From Clostridium yunnanense (lineage in GTDB: Bacteria; Bacillota; Clostridia; Clostridiales; Clostridiaceae): a stretch of DNA of 64,000 bases. The notes beneath the pieces are model-generated. The model was not told the origin of the DNA, did no database searches, and saw nothing but the letters and a program-made list of their open reading frames with translations. The translations under genes and the position numbers were made by a program. Positions 57,288-64,000 of this stretch are shown here, in pieces. Location of the stretch: contig NZ_JAENHN010000026.1 of assembly GCF_016595795.1 (NCBI RefSeq), positions 49,300 to 113,299 on the forward strand, given 5' to 3'. How positions within the stretch are numbered: the stretch's first letter is position 1; each line of letters starts with the position of its first letter.

Positions 57288-57316
57288 TTGACTTATATAT
57301 TAAAGTATCTTATAAT
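57288..57316 (+). promoter_or_regulatory. Sigma-A promoter of recA
   Basis: TTGACT (57288-57293) and a perfect TATAAT (57311-57316) are separated by 17 bases. A LexA box begins 8 bases downstream. Confidence 0.8.
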
Positions 57317-57323
57317 ATAAATA

Positions 57324-57335
57324 GAACAGATGTTC
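57324..57335 (+). promoter_or_regulatory. LexA (SOS) operator of recA
   Basis: GAACAGATGTTC is an exact GAAC-N4-GTTC LexA box of the Gram-positive type, placed at the transcription start, where LexA would block recA transcription. Confidence 0.85.
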
Positions 57336-57359
57336 GATAGAGAGAGGATGTGTTTATCA

Positions 57360-58442
57360 ATGGGTATTGATATGGAAAAGCTTAAAGCTATAGAATCTGC
57401 TATGGGCCAAATAGAAAAACAATTTGGAAAAGGCTCAATAATGAAATTAGGTGAACATAGTACACTAAATTTTGATGTTATATCAACAGGTTGTTTAGAC
57501 TTAGATATAGCTTTAGGAATTGGTGGAGTTCCTAGGGGAAGAATAATAGAAATATATGGACCAGAAAGCTCTGGTAAGACTACTGTTGCTTTAAATATAG
57601 CAGCTGAAGCTCAAAGAGTTGGTGGTGCAGTTGCATACATAGATGCTGAACACGCTTTAGATCCTAGCTATGCTAAAGTTCTAGGTGTAGATATAGATAA
57701 TCTTGTTGTTTCTCAACCAGATACTGGTGAGCAAGCATTAGAAATTACAGAAGCTTTAGTCAGATCAGGTGCGTTAGATGTTATAGTTATCGACTCTGTT
57801 GCGGCTTTAGTTCCTAGAGCTGAAATTGAAGGCGAAATGGGAGATTCTCACGTTGGTCTACAAGCTAGACTTATGTCTCAAGCTTTAAGAAAATTAGCTG
57901 GTACTATAAACAAGTCAAAGTGCGTAGTTGTATTCATTAATCAGTTAAGAGAAAAAGTTGGAGTTATGTTTGGTAGTCCAGAAACTACAACAGGTGGTAG
58001 AGCTTTAAAGTTCTATGCTTCAATTAGAATGGATATAAGAAGAATTGACTCAATAAAACAAGGTGAAAGTATTGTTGGAAATAGAACTAGAATCAAGGTG
58101 GTTAAAAATAAGGTTGCACCTCCTTTCAAACAAGCTGAATTTGATATTATGTATGCAGAAGGAATATCAAAAACAGGTAACTTAGTAGACGTTGGTGTAA
58201 AAGATGAGATCATACAAAAAAGTGGTGCTTGGTTCTCATATGGTGATGTGAGATTAGGACAAGGAAGAGAAAATGCTAAACAATTCCTTAAAGAAAATCC
58301 TGAAATAGCATTTGAAATAGAAAATAAAATAAGATCAAAATATGATTTGCCACTTACAGTAGCAAAAACATCTGCTAAAGCAGAGGCGGCTACTACTAAA
58401 GCAGAAGGAAAACAAAACAAATCAAATGGAGATCAAAAATAA
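57360..58442 (+). CDS. recA: Recombinase RecA
   Basis: 360 residues; strand-exchange protein and LexA co-protease. Walker [10 protein letters not shown] (67-75), [48 protein letters not shown], and an Ala/Lys-rich C-terminal tail. Start ATG 57360 ([13 protein letters not shown]), 12 bases from AGAGAGG; ATG 57348 touches that SD. SOS control via the LexA box. Confidence 0.97.
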   Translation: MGIDMEKLKAIESAMGQIEKQFGKGSIMKLGEHSTLNFDVISTGCLDLDIALGIGGVPRGRIIEIYGPESSGKTTVALNIAAEAQRVGGAVAYIDAEHALDPSYAKVLGVDIDNLVVSQPDTGEQALEITEALVRSGALDVIVIDSVAALVPRAEIEGEMGDSHVGLQARLMSQALRKLAGTINKSKCVVVFINQLREKVGVMFGSPETTTGGRALKFYASIRMDIRRIDSIKQGESIVGNRTRIKVVKNKVAPPFKQAEFDIMYAEGISKTGNLVDVGVKDEIIQKSGAWFSYGDVRLGQGRENAKQFLKENPEIAFEIENKIRSKYDLPLTVAKTSAKAEAATTKAEGKQNKSNGDQK

Positions 58443-58467
58443 ATCGCATTTGCGATTTATTTTTTTG
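58441..58467 (+). terminator. Intrinsic terminator of recA
   Basis: AAATCGCA (58441-58448) pairs with TGCGATTT (58451-58458), then ATTTTTTT. Confidence 0.88.
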
Positions 58468-58545
58468 TTATAAATTACAAACAATTGATAATAATAATAT
58501 ATATAAAGATGTTAAATTGTTTTTAACAAGCTTTTACCTATCAAC

Positions 58546-58574
58546 TTGACATAATTTTAAAATTAATATAAAAT
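58546..58574 (+). promoter_or_regulatory. Sigma-A promoter of rny
   Basis: Consensus TTGACA (58546-58551) and TAAAAT (58569-58574) are separated by 17 bases; a leader of about 115 bases follows. Confidence 0.72.
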
Positions 58575-58696
58575 AATAACAAATACTGGTTTATCATATT
58601 CATTTAATTACAGTGAGAATTTAATATGCACCTTACTACGCCTTCATATTTACTTATAATATATATTGCTAAAATAGTGCGAAGGAGGTGTTAATA

Positions 58697-60241
58697 ATGG
58701 GAAGTTACATTATTGAAATTATAGTTTGTATAATAGTTTTGATAGTGCTAGGAATTATCGAGTATTCAGTAATTCAAAATACTTTTAAACGTAGAATGTC
58801 CAGCTTAGAACAGGAAGCTGAAACTAATTTGGATAACGCAAAAAGAGAAGCAGAAGCACTGAAAAAAGAATCAATTTTGGAAGCTAAGGAAGAAGTTCAT
58901 AAGTTAAGAAGTGATGTTGAAAGAGAATCCCGTGAAAGAAGAAATGAAATTCAACGTTTAGAGAGAAGATTAATACAAAGAGAAGAATCTCTAGACAAAA
59001 AAAGTGATGCTTTAGAGAAAAAAGATGAGGGCCTCAACAAAAAGATACAAGAGGTTCAACAATTAGAGGATAGTGTACAGAATTTATACACAAAGCAGCG
59101 CGAGGAGCTAGAAAGAATATCAACTCTATCTAGTGAAGAAGCAAGGCAAATTCTTCTAGACGAAATAAGTAAGGAAATAAAACATGATGCTGCTATAATG
59201 ATTAAAGAAGTTGAAACAAAAGCAAAAGAAGAAGCGGATAAGAAGGCAAGAGAAATAATCACTACTGCTATTCAAAGATGTGCCGCTGATCATGTTTCAG
59301 AATCTACTGTACACGTTGTGGCTTTACCTAATGACGAAATGAAGGGCAGAATTATAGGTAGAGAAGGTAGAAACATTAGAACTTTAGAAACACTAACAGG
59401 AGTTGACTTAATTATTGATGATACTCCAGAAGCAGTAATACTATCAAGTTTTGATCCTATTCGTAGAGAAGTAGCGCGTATCGCTCTAGAAAAATTAATT
59501 GTAGATGGTAGAATTCACCCAGCTAGAATAGAAGAAATGGTAGAACGAGCAACTAAGGATGTAGAAAATGATATTAAGGAAGAAGGAGAACAAGCTACCT
59601 TCGAAACCGGAGTACACGGACTACACCCTGAATTAATTAGACTTCTAGGTAGATTAAAGTATAGAACTAGTTATGGTCAAAATGTTCTAAAACATTCTAT
59701 CGAGGTTTCATACTTAGCAGGACTTATGGCATCTGAACTAGGTTTAGATGTTACACTCGCAAGAAGAGCTGGTTTGTTACATGATATTGGTAAAGCTGTA
59801 GATCAAGAGTATGAAGGACCTCATGCCTTAATAGGTGGAGATTTAGCTAAAAGATATCATGAATCACCAATAGTAGTTAATGCTATAGCAGCTCATCATG
59901 GTGATGTAGAAATGCTATCTCTTGAAGCAGTACTAGTTCAAGCAGCTGATGCAATTTCGGCAGCAAGACCAGGCGCAAGAAGAGAAACCTTAGAAGCTTA
60001 TATTAAGAGATTAGAAAAGCTCGAAGAAATTGCAAATTCATACGAAGGTGTAGAAAAGTCATATGCCATTCAAGCTGGAAGAGAGATTAGAATTATGGTT
60101 AAACCAGATCAAGTTGATGATGCAGGGGCCATTGAAATGGCAAGGAATATTGTAAAGAACATAGAAGAACAATTAGAATATCCAGGACAAATTAAAATAA
60201 ATGTTATTAGAGAAACCCGTGCAGTTGACTATGCCAAGTAA
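58697..60241 (+). CDS. rny: Ribonuclease Y
   Basis: A 514-residue membrane-anchored endoribonuclease that initiates mRNA decay. One N-terminal membrane helix (5-25), a long coiled coil (about 35-180), KH domain ([17 protein letters not shown]), and an HD domain with His362-Asp363 in [11 protein letters not shown] and HHGDVE. ATG 58697 after AAGGAGGTG. The recA-rny-spoVS order is conserved. Confidence 0.97.
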   Translation: MGSYIIEIIVCIIVLIVLGIIEYSVIQNTFKRRMSSLEQEAETNLDNAKREAEALKKESILEAKEEVHKLRSDVERESRERRNEIQRLERRLIQREESLDKKSDALEKKDEGLNKKIQEVQQLEDSVQNLYTKQREELERISTLSSEEARQILLDEISKEIKHDAAIMIKEVETKAKEEADKKAREIITTAIQRCAADHVSESTVHVVALPNDEMKGRIIGREGRNIRTLETLTGVDLIIDDTPEAVILSSFDPIRREVARIALEKLIVDGRIHPARIEEMVERATKDVENDIKEEGEQATFETGVHGLHPELIRLLGRLKYRTSYGQNVLKHSIEVSYLAGLMASELGLDVTLARRAGLLHDIGKAVDQEYEGPHALIGGDLAKRYHESPIVVNAIAAHHGDVEMLSLEAVLVQAADAISAARPGARRETLEAYIKRLEKLEEIANSYEGVEKSYAIQAGREIRIMVKPDQVDDAGAIEMARNIVKNIEEQLEYPGQIKINVIRETRAVDYAK

Positions 60242-60246
60242 TTATA

Positions 60247-60281
60247 AAATACATTTTGTGAAAGCAAAATGTATTTTTTTA
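60247..60281 (+). terminator. Intrinsic terminator of rny
   Basis: AAATACATTTTG (60247-60258) pairs with CAAAATGTATTT (60265-60276) over 12 bp, followed by T-run. Confidence 0.88.
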
Positions 60282-60339
60282 TGCTTTTCTGTAACTTTTG
60301 TATTCTTTGTAAAATTTTTTAAAAATATTTTTTTAAAAA

Positions 60340-60366
60340 AGAGGTTTTTCAGAGTTTATATAGAAT
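60340..60366 (+). promoter_or_regulatory. Putative sigma-H promoter of spoVS
   Basis: AGAGGTTTT (60340-60348) fits the sigma-H -35 RnAGGAwwW type, and ATAGAAT (60360-60366) fits the -10 RnnGAAT, with 11 bases between. In Bacillus subtilis spoVS is transcribed by sigma-H early in sporulation. Confidence 0.6.
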
Positions 60367-60435
60367 ATAGATAAAGTAGGTAATTATTATACTTTATGTA
60401 AACGATATCGATAATTTCTAGGAGGTCATATAATA

Positions 60436-60696
60436 ATGGAAGTATTAAAAGTATCAACAAAATCTAATCCTAACTCTGTGGCAGGAGCTTTAGCTGCTAT
60501 AATAAAAGAAAAAAATATCGTAGAAATACAAGCTGTAGGTGCAGGAGCAATAAATCAAGCTGTTAAGGCTATAGCAATTGCTAGAGGCTTCGTTGCTCCT
60601 AGTGGAAAAGATATAGTGTGTGTACCAGCTTTCACAGATATAATGATTGATGGTGAAGAAAGAACAGCAATAAAATTAATAGTACAACCAAGATAA
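60436..60696 (+). CDS. spoVS: Stage V sporulation protein S
   Basis: An 86-residue Alba-like-fold protein: MEVLKVSTKSNPNSVAGALA, then AVGAGAINQAVKAIAIARGF and a C-terminal TAIKLIVQPR, nearly invariant in the family. Needed for spore coat assembly and heat resistance in Bacillus. AGGAGG SD; own promoter and terminator. Confidence 0.97.
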   Translation: MEVLKVSTKSNPNSVAGALAAIIKEKNIVEIQAVGAGAINQAVKAIAIARGFVAPSGKDIVCVPAFTDIMIDGEERTAIKLIVQPR

Positions 60697-60705
60697 TAAT
60701 ATTAA

Positions 60706-60757
60706 GAGGAGCTTTTACACAAAGGACAATAGGTCAGGTGTACGAGCTCCTTTTTGT
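60706..60757 (+). terminator. Terminator of spoVS
   Basis: The outer stem GGAGCT/AGCTCC (60708-60713, 60745-60750) with inner ACAC/GTGT (60717-60720, 60738-60741) and a further GAC/GTC tip, then TTTTT. Confidence 0.72.
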
Positions 60758-60846
60758 ATACGATTAAATCCTTGGTCGCAGTTAAATCGTTGTGCTAAAA
60801 TTAAATGGGCATTCATCCAAAGCTTTATATAAATATCATGAAACTA

Positions 60847-60875
60847 TTGACAATTATCATTTTAAACTATAAAAT
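60847..60875 (+). promoter_or_regulatory. Sigma-A promoter of the thi transporter operon
   Basis: Consensus TTGACA (60847-60852) and TAAAAT (60870-60875) are separated by 17 bases, ending 11 bases before the TPP riboswitch. Confidence 0.78.
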
Positions 60876-60885
60876 TTATCTGTAA

Positions 60886-60968
60886 TGCTAGGGGGGCCAT
60901 TAAGGCTGAGATGAAGTTTTTCAGACCCTTTGAACCTGCACTGGGTAATGCCAGCGAAGGGAAGTTTT
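60886..60968 (+). ncRNA. TPP riboswitch (thi box)
   Basis: All hallmark segments occur in order: GGGGGGCC, GGCTGAGATGAAG, ACCCTTTGAACCTG, CTGGGTAATGCCAGCG and AAGGGAA. It binds thiamine pyrophosphate. With the terminator at 61024-61068 it should shut off the downstream transporter when thiamine is plentiful. Confidence 0.95.
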
Positions 60969-61023
60969 AAGACAATATGACAGGTAGATCTAAGATTATT
61001 GGATTTACGATTATTAGATTATT

Positions 61024-61068
61024 AACTCTTTTCGATGGTATGTAGATACTGATTGAAAGGAGTTTTTT
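61024..61068 (+). terminator. Riboswitch expression-platform terminator
   Basis: AACTCTTTTC (61024-61033) pairs with GAAAGGAGTT (61055-61064) over 10 bp, with an inner GGTAT/ATACT stem, followed by TTTTTT. It lies 55 bases after the TPP aptamer and 240 bases before thiZ. Confidence 0.8.
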
Positions 61069-61173
61069 CAGTTTTCGAAAAACTTGTTTTTAAAATGATA
61101 CTCTGTTTGGGAAGCCTGTTTAGCACAAATTTTTTTAATTTGTAAAATATTTATATAGTAATATATATTTTGA

Positions 61174-61280
61174 TATAAAGATATAACACTTCGGTCCAAA
61201 ATATAATTTTAAAACTCTTACGAATTCTGGTAAGAAAATTTAAAATTATTAAGTTTTATTACGAGGTGGTACATTCATAA
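61174..61280 (+). repeat. Type 1 hairpin repeat, copy F
   Basis: TATAAAGATATAACACTTCG at the left; CGAGGTGGTACAT (61262-61274) pairs with 61181-61193 with two mismatches. The inner stem TAATTTTAAA/TTTAAAATTA (10 bp, perfect), then TCTTAC/GTAAGA (6 bp, perfect), and an 8-base loop GAATTCTG. It lies between the riboswitch terminator and thiZ, within the operon leader. The remaining 61069-61173 is AT-rich. Confidence 0.82.
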
Positions 61281-61311
61281 ATGCTATAAAAAAGAAAGTT
61301 GGATAATTTAT

Positions 61312-62076
61312 ATGAAAGCATTGGAAATTAATAATATATCGTTTAAGTATAAGGATTCAGAGAGGTTAATAATTGATGATTTATCCATTAGCATAGATAA
61401 AAATGAATTTGTTACAATTATTGCGCCAAGTGGTACAGGAAAAAGCACTCTTTTTAGGCTGATTTTAGGGTTGATTAAGCCACAAAAAGGTAGTATTGAA
61501 GTAGTTAAGGAAGCAAACAAGAATATAATAGGCTATATGCCACAAAAGGATTCGTTGATGCCTTGGAGGAATATACTCGACAATACAGCAGTTGGACTTG
61601 AATTAAATGGACACAGTAAAAAAGAAGCTAGGAAAATAGCTGCAACCTATTTTAAAGGCTTTGGACTTGAAGGCACTGAAATGTACTCCCCTTATGAATT
61701 ATCCGGTGGTATGAGGCAGAGAGCGTCCTTTTTAAGAGCTATAGTGAATAAACCTTCAATACTATTATTAGATGAACCATTTTCTTCTTTAGATGCATTA
61801 ACTAGAAGAAAAATGCAGGCGTGGCTTTTAGAGCTTTGTCAGAAGGAAAAAAATACGGTATTTATGATAACCCACGATATAGATGAGGCTTTACTATTAT
61901 CAGACAGGATACTGATTTGTACTGAAATACCTTATAAAAATTTAAAATCTATAGATGTTAATATAGATAGGCCAAGAAGTTATGAAACTACACTTTCTAG
62001 TGAGTTTATAGGATTAAAAAGAAGTATTCTAAATATTCTTGATGGGCTAGAAGAGAACGATAGGGGGATTTCATGA
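61312..62076 (+). CDS. thiZ: ABC transporter ATP-binding protein (ThiZ-type)
   Basis: 254 residues. Walker A APSGTGKST (38-46), Q-loop YMPQKDSLMPW, signature LSGGMRQRASF, Walker B ILLLDEPFSSLDA, H-loop THDIDEA. It belongs to the nitrate/taurine/pyrimidine-precursor group. The thi riboswitch upstream and the NMT1/THI5-like binding protein downstream indicate uptake of a thiamine pyrimidine (HMP) precursor. SD is weak. Overlaps the permease gene by 4 bases. Confidence 0.88.
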   Translation: MKALEINNISFKYKDSERLIIDDLSISIDKNEFVTIIAPSGTGKSTLFRLILGLIKPQKGSIEVVKEANKNIIGYMPQKDSLMPWRNILDNTAVGLELNGHSKKEARKIAATYFKGFGLEGTEMYSPYELSGGMRQRASFLRAIVNKPSILLLDEPFSSLDALTRRKMQAWLLELCQKEKNTVFMITHDIDEALLLSDRILICTEIPYKNLKSIDVNIDRPRSYETTLSSEFIGLKRSILNILDGLEENDRGIS

Positions 62077-62858
62077 TGAAAAAGATCAAGGACTATATAT
62101 TCCCTTTAGTATTCTTAATGCTTCTACTTTTAGCATGGGAGTTTTTAATCCCATATTTTAAAGTACCAAAATATATTATACCTAGACTATCTGTGGTTCT
62201 TAAGGCGTTATGGACCCAAAGAGAACTATTATATGGTCATTCTATTATAACCTTAGGAGAAGCAATACTTGGGCTTATGATATCTGTAATTATAGGTATT
62301 TCTTGTGCCCTTTCAATTTATCTTTGGAGAAATGTTGGGAAAACCTTGTATCCAGTTATAATATTTTCTCAAACAATCCCAACAATAGCTTTATCTCCAA
62401 TTATGGTTATGTGGTTTGGATATAGCATATGGTCAAAGGTAGCTGTAGTAGTTTTGTTCTGCTTTTTCCCCATAGTAATAAGCACCTTAGATGGGTTAAA
62501 TGGTGTAGATAAGGATTTAGAGGATGTCTTAAGAGCTCTAGGTGGAAGCAGATTTCAAATATTCTTTAAACTCCATATGAACACAGTACTTCCTAACTTT
62601 TTAAGCAGCTTTAAGATAGCTGCAACTTATAGTGTTGCAGGAGCTACCATAGGAGAATGGTTAGGTGCAGAAAAGGGACTTGGTATATATGTAAAGAGAA
62701 CAGCAGGTATGCTACAATCAGATTCAGTGTTCGCAGGTGTGTTAGTTCTATCTTTTCTAGGGTTACTACTATTTTCAACAGGGTTTTCACTAGAAAAAGT
62801 TTTATTAAAATACAGAAGAGTAATGAAGGAGGATAATCATGAAATTAAAAAAGCTTAG
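62073..62858 (+). CDS. thiX: ABC transporter permease (ThiX-type)
   Basis: A 261-residue inner-membrane permease with about six helices. The EAA loop, which contacts the ATPase, is LEDVLRALGGSRFQIFFKLH; ATIGEWLGAEKGLGIY is typical of the SsuC/ThiX family. ATGA overlap with the ATPase gene and a 20-base overlap with the binding-protein gene. Confidence 0.88.
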   Translation: MMKKIKDYIFPLVFLMLLLLAWEFLIPYFKVPKYIIPRLSVVLKALWTQRELLYGHSIITLGEAILGLMISVIIGISCALSIYLWRNVGKTLYPVIIFSQTIPTIALSPIMVMWFGYSIWSKVAVVVLFCFFPIVISTLDGLNGVDKDLEDVLRALGGSRFQIFFKLHMNTVLPNFLSSFKIAATYSVAGATIGEWLGAEKGLGIYVKRTAGMLQSDSVFAGVLVLSFLGLLLFSTGFSLEKVLLKYRRVMKEDNHEIKKA

Positions 62859-63843
62859 TATTTCATTAGTTATTGTAGTAATGTTCAGTTTCTTATTAAG
62901 CGCATGCTCTACAAAGTCAGATAACAAGGAAGAAAAAGGTGCTTCTAAAGATTTAAAAGAAATTAGTGTACTTTTAGACTGGTATCCTAATGCAGTTCAT
63001 ACATTCTTATATGCTGCAGAAGAACAAGGTTATTTTAAAGAAGCAGGATTAAAGGTTAAATTAATTACACCTGCAGGTACAGATGATGGAATTAAATTAG
63101 TGGCAGCAAATAAAGCTGATTTAGCTATAAGCTACCCTAAACAAGTTATTTTAGCAAGGGGAGAAAACATTCCAGTTAAGTCTGTTGGTGCAATAGTTAG
63201 AAGTCCATTAAATCAACTTATGGTACGAAAGGATTCAGGAGTTAAAACTTTAAAAGATCTAGAAGGTAAAAAGGTTGGATACGCTTCCTTTGATATTGAT
63301 AAGGAAACAGTTAAGGCAATGGTTAGTGCTGCTGGCGCAGATGCTTCAAAGGTAGATTTTGTAGATGTTGGTTACGACTTAATGCCTGCAATGGAAACAA
63401 AAAGAGTTGATGCAATAATAGGTGGATATATCAATCACGAAAAGTTACTTTTAGAAAAAGAAGGTATTGAACTTATCACTTTTAATCCAGTAGACTATGG
63501 AGTAGCAAACAGCTATGAACTAGCATTTATTGCAAGTGAAGATGGACTTAAGAATAATAATAGTACAATACAAGCATTCTTAGCAGCTGCTAAAAAAGGT
63601 TTTGATTATACAAAAAACAATTCAGATAAAGCTTTAGATTTAATATTAAAAGCGCAAAACAAAGATTTTCCACTAGATTCAGAAATTGAGAAAAAGAGTT
63701 TAAGCACATTACTTCCACTTATGGAAAATGAAAGTGGCAAATTCTTAAGTCAAGACGTGAGTGTTTGGGATAAGAATGTTAAATGGTTAGAAGATAAGAA
63801 ATTACTTAAAGGAAAAGTTGATAGTAAAAGTTTAATTCAATAA
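62839..63843 (+). CDS. thiY: NMT1/THI5-like substrate-binding lipoprotein (ThiY-type)
   Basis: 334 residues. A lipoprotein signal with lipobox LLSAC (Cys23) anchors it outside the membrane. The mature part is an NMT1/THI5-type periplasmic-binding fold: VLLDWYPNAVHTFLYAAEEQ, GYFKEAGLKVKL, ADLAISYPKQVILA. Members bind formylaminopyrimidine or HMP-like thiamine precursors; the exact ligand is inferred from the riboswitch. AAGGAGG SD inside thiX. Followed by a strong terminator. Confidence 0.9.
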   Translation: MKLKKLSISLVIVVMFSFLLSACSTKSDNKEEKGASKDLKEISVLLDWYPNAVHTFLYAAEEQGYFKEAGLKVKLITPAGTDDGIKLVAANKADLAISYPKQVILARGENIPVKSVGAIVRSPLNQLMVRKDSGVKTLKDLEGKKVGYASFDIDKETVKAMVSAAGADASKVDFVDVGYDLMPAMETKRVDAIIGGYINHEKLLLEKEGIELITFNPVDYGVANSYELAFIASEDGLKNNNSTIQAFLAAAKKGFDYTKNNSDKALDLILKAQNKDFPLDSEIEKKSLSTLLPLMENESGKFLSQDVSVWDKNVKWLEDKKLLKGKVDSKSLIQ

Positions 63844-63899
63844 AAGTATGCAGTAAAGTACCTAGGCAATAGCCCAATGTCATTAAGTTAAGAGTGATT

Positions 63900-63936
63900 A
63901 AAGAAGCTATTACACAACGTGATAGCTTCTTTTTTA
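63900..63936 (+). terminator. Intrinsic terminator of thiZXY
   Basis: AAGAAGCTATTAC (63901-63913) pairs with GTGATAGCTTCTT (63919-63931) over 13 bp (one G-U) with loop ACAAC, then T-run. No gene is recognised from here to 64000. Confidence 0.88.
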
Positions 63937-64000
63937 GCAATTAGCTTTGGAAGTGCAATCGAAATAAGGAAAGTAATCGGAAAATATGCATGCAAATAAA

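Overview
The window is low-GC, AT-rich DNA with strong AAGGAGG-type ribosome binding sites. It encodes sporulation proteins (YlbJ, YmxH, SpoVS, an FtsK/SpoIIIE translocase), CodY, RNase Y and an acetate-producing pta-ackA pair. Together these point to a spore-forming Clostridium (Clostridiaceae). Gene order largely matches the conserved Bacillus/Clostridium backbone, so this is a core chromosomal segment; I see no prophage, plasmid, rRNA, tRNA or CRISPR.

Layout. 1-2174: end of recG, rsmD, coaD and a coiled-coil protein. 2157-4619 (minus): ylbJ and tmcAL. 4833-7876: pta-ackA, yceD-rpmF. 8369-11590: plsX, acpP, rnc and an Elp3-like radical SAM gene. 11745-20404: a 32-codon membrane micropeptide, smc, ftsY, ylxM, ffh, rpsP, khpA, rimM, trmD, rplS. 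20798-27744: rbgA, rnhB, yraN (minus), comM-like, dprA, topA. 27964-33862: codY, rpsB, tsf, pyrH, frr, uppS, cdsA. 34244-38449: an AI-2E-family permease, dxr, rseP, ispG. 38909-46672: rimP, nusA, rnpM, ylxQ, infB, rbfA, nrnA, truB, ribF, rpsO. 46757-54894: pnp, an M16 peptidase, ymxH, aspartokinase, tepA, ftsK/spoIIIE. 54975-60696: rimO, pgsA, recA, rny, spoVS. 60847-63843: a TPP riboswitch and a thiZXY-type pyrimidine-precursor ABC transporter.

The genes are mostly translation, secretion (SRP), ribosome assembly, DNA processing, isoprenoid/lipid synthesis and RNA decay. They lie in long same-strand operons separated by intrinsic terminators.

The main unexplained structure is in the long intergenic gaps. 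A roughly 105-bp palindromic repeat (called type 1 here) occurs six times: 8111, 20661, 33894, 34127 (minus), 56994 and 61174. It folds as a long hairpin with covarying stems and a conserved UUCU-containing loop. A second palindromic element of about 95-105 bp (type 2; ends GGTTCC/GGAACC) occurs twice. One copy lies beside a type 1 element (8015-8109). The other, in reverse orientation, is inserted inside a type 1 element (57022-57113) and flanked by CTATA on both sides. A third, shorter repeat (type 3) lies upstream of both the rpsB and rimP promoters.

The window also has an unusual number of structured ribosome-binding regions: ylbJ (SD as hairpin loop), khpA and topA (hairpin between SD and AUG), and ymxH (SD buried in a 14-bp stem). 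Long leader hairpins precede rnc and codY.

Gaps over 300 bp without a gene: 7877-8368 (terminator, type 2, type 1, then nothing recognised); 20405-20797 (terminator, AT-rich DNA, type 1); 28741-29131 (terminator, type 3, rpsB promoter and leader); 33863-34243 (type 1 short form, terminator, AT-rich DNA, inverted type 1); 38450-38908 (terminator, type 3, rimP promoter, two hairpins); 56893-57359 (type 1 with nested type 2, recA promoter, LexA box); 60697-61311 (terminator, promoter, TPP riboswitch, terminator, type 1).
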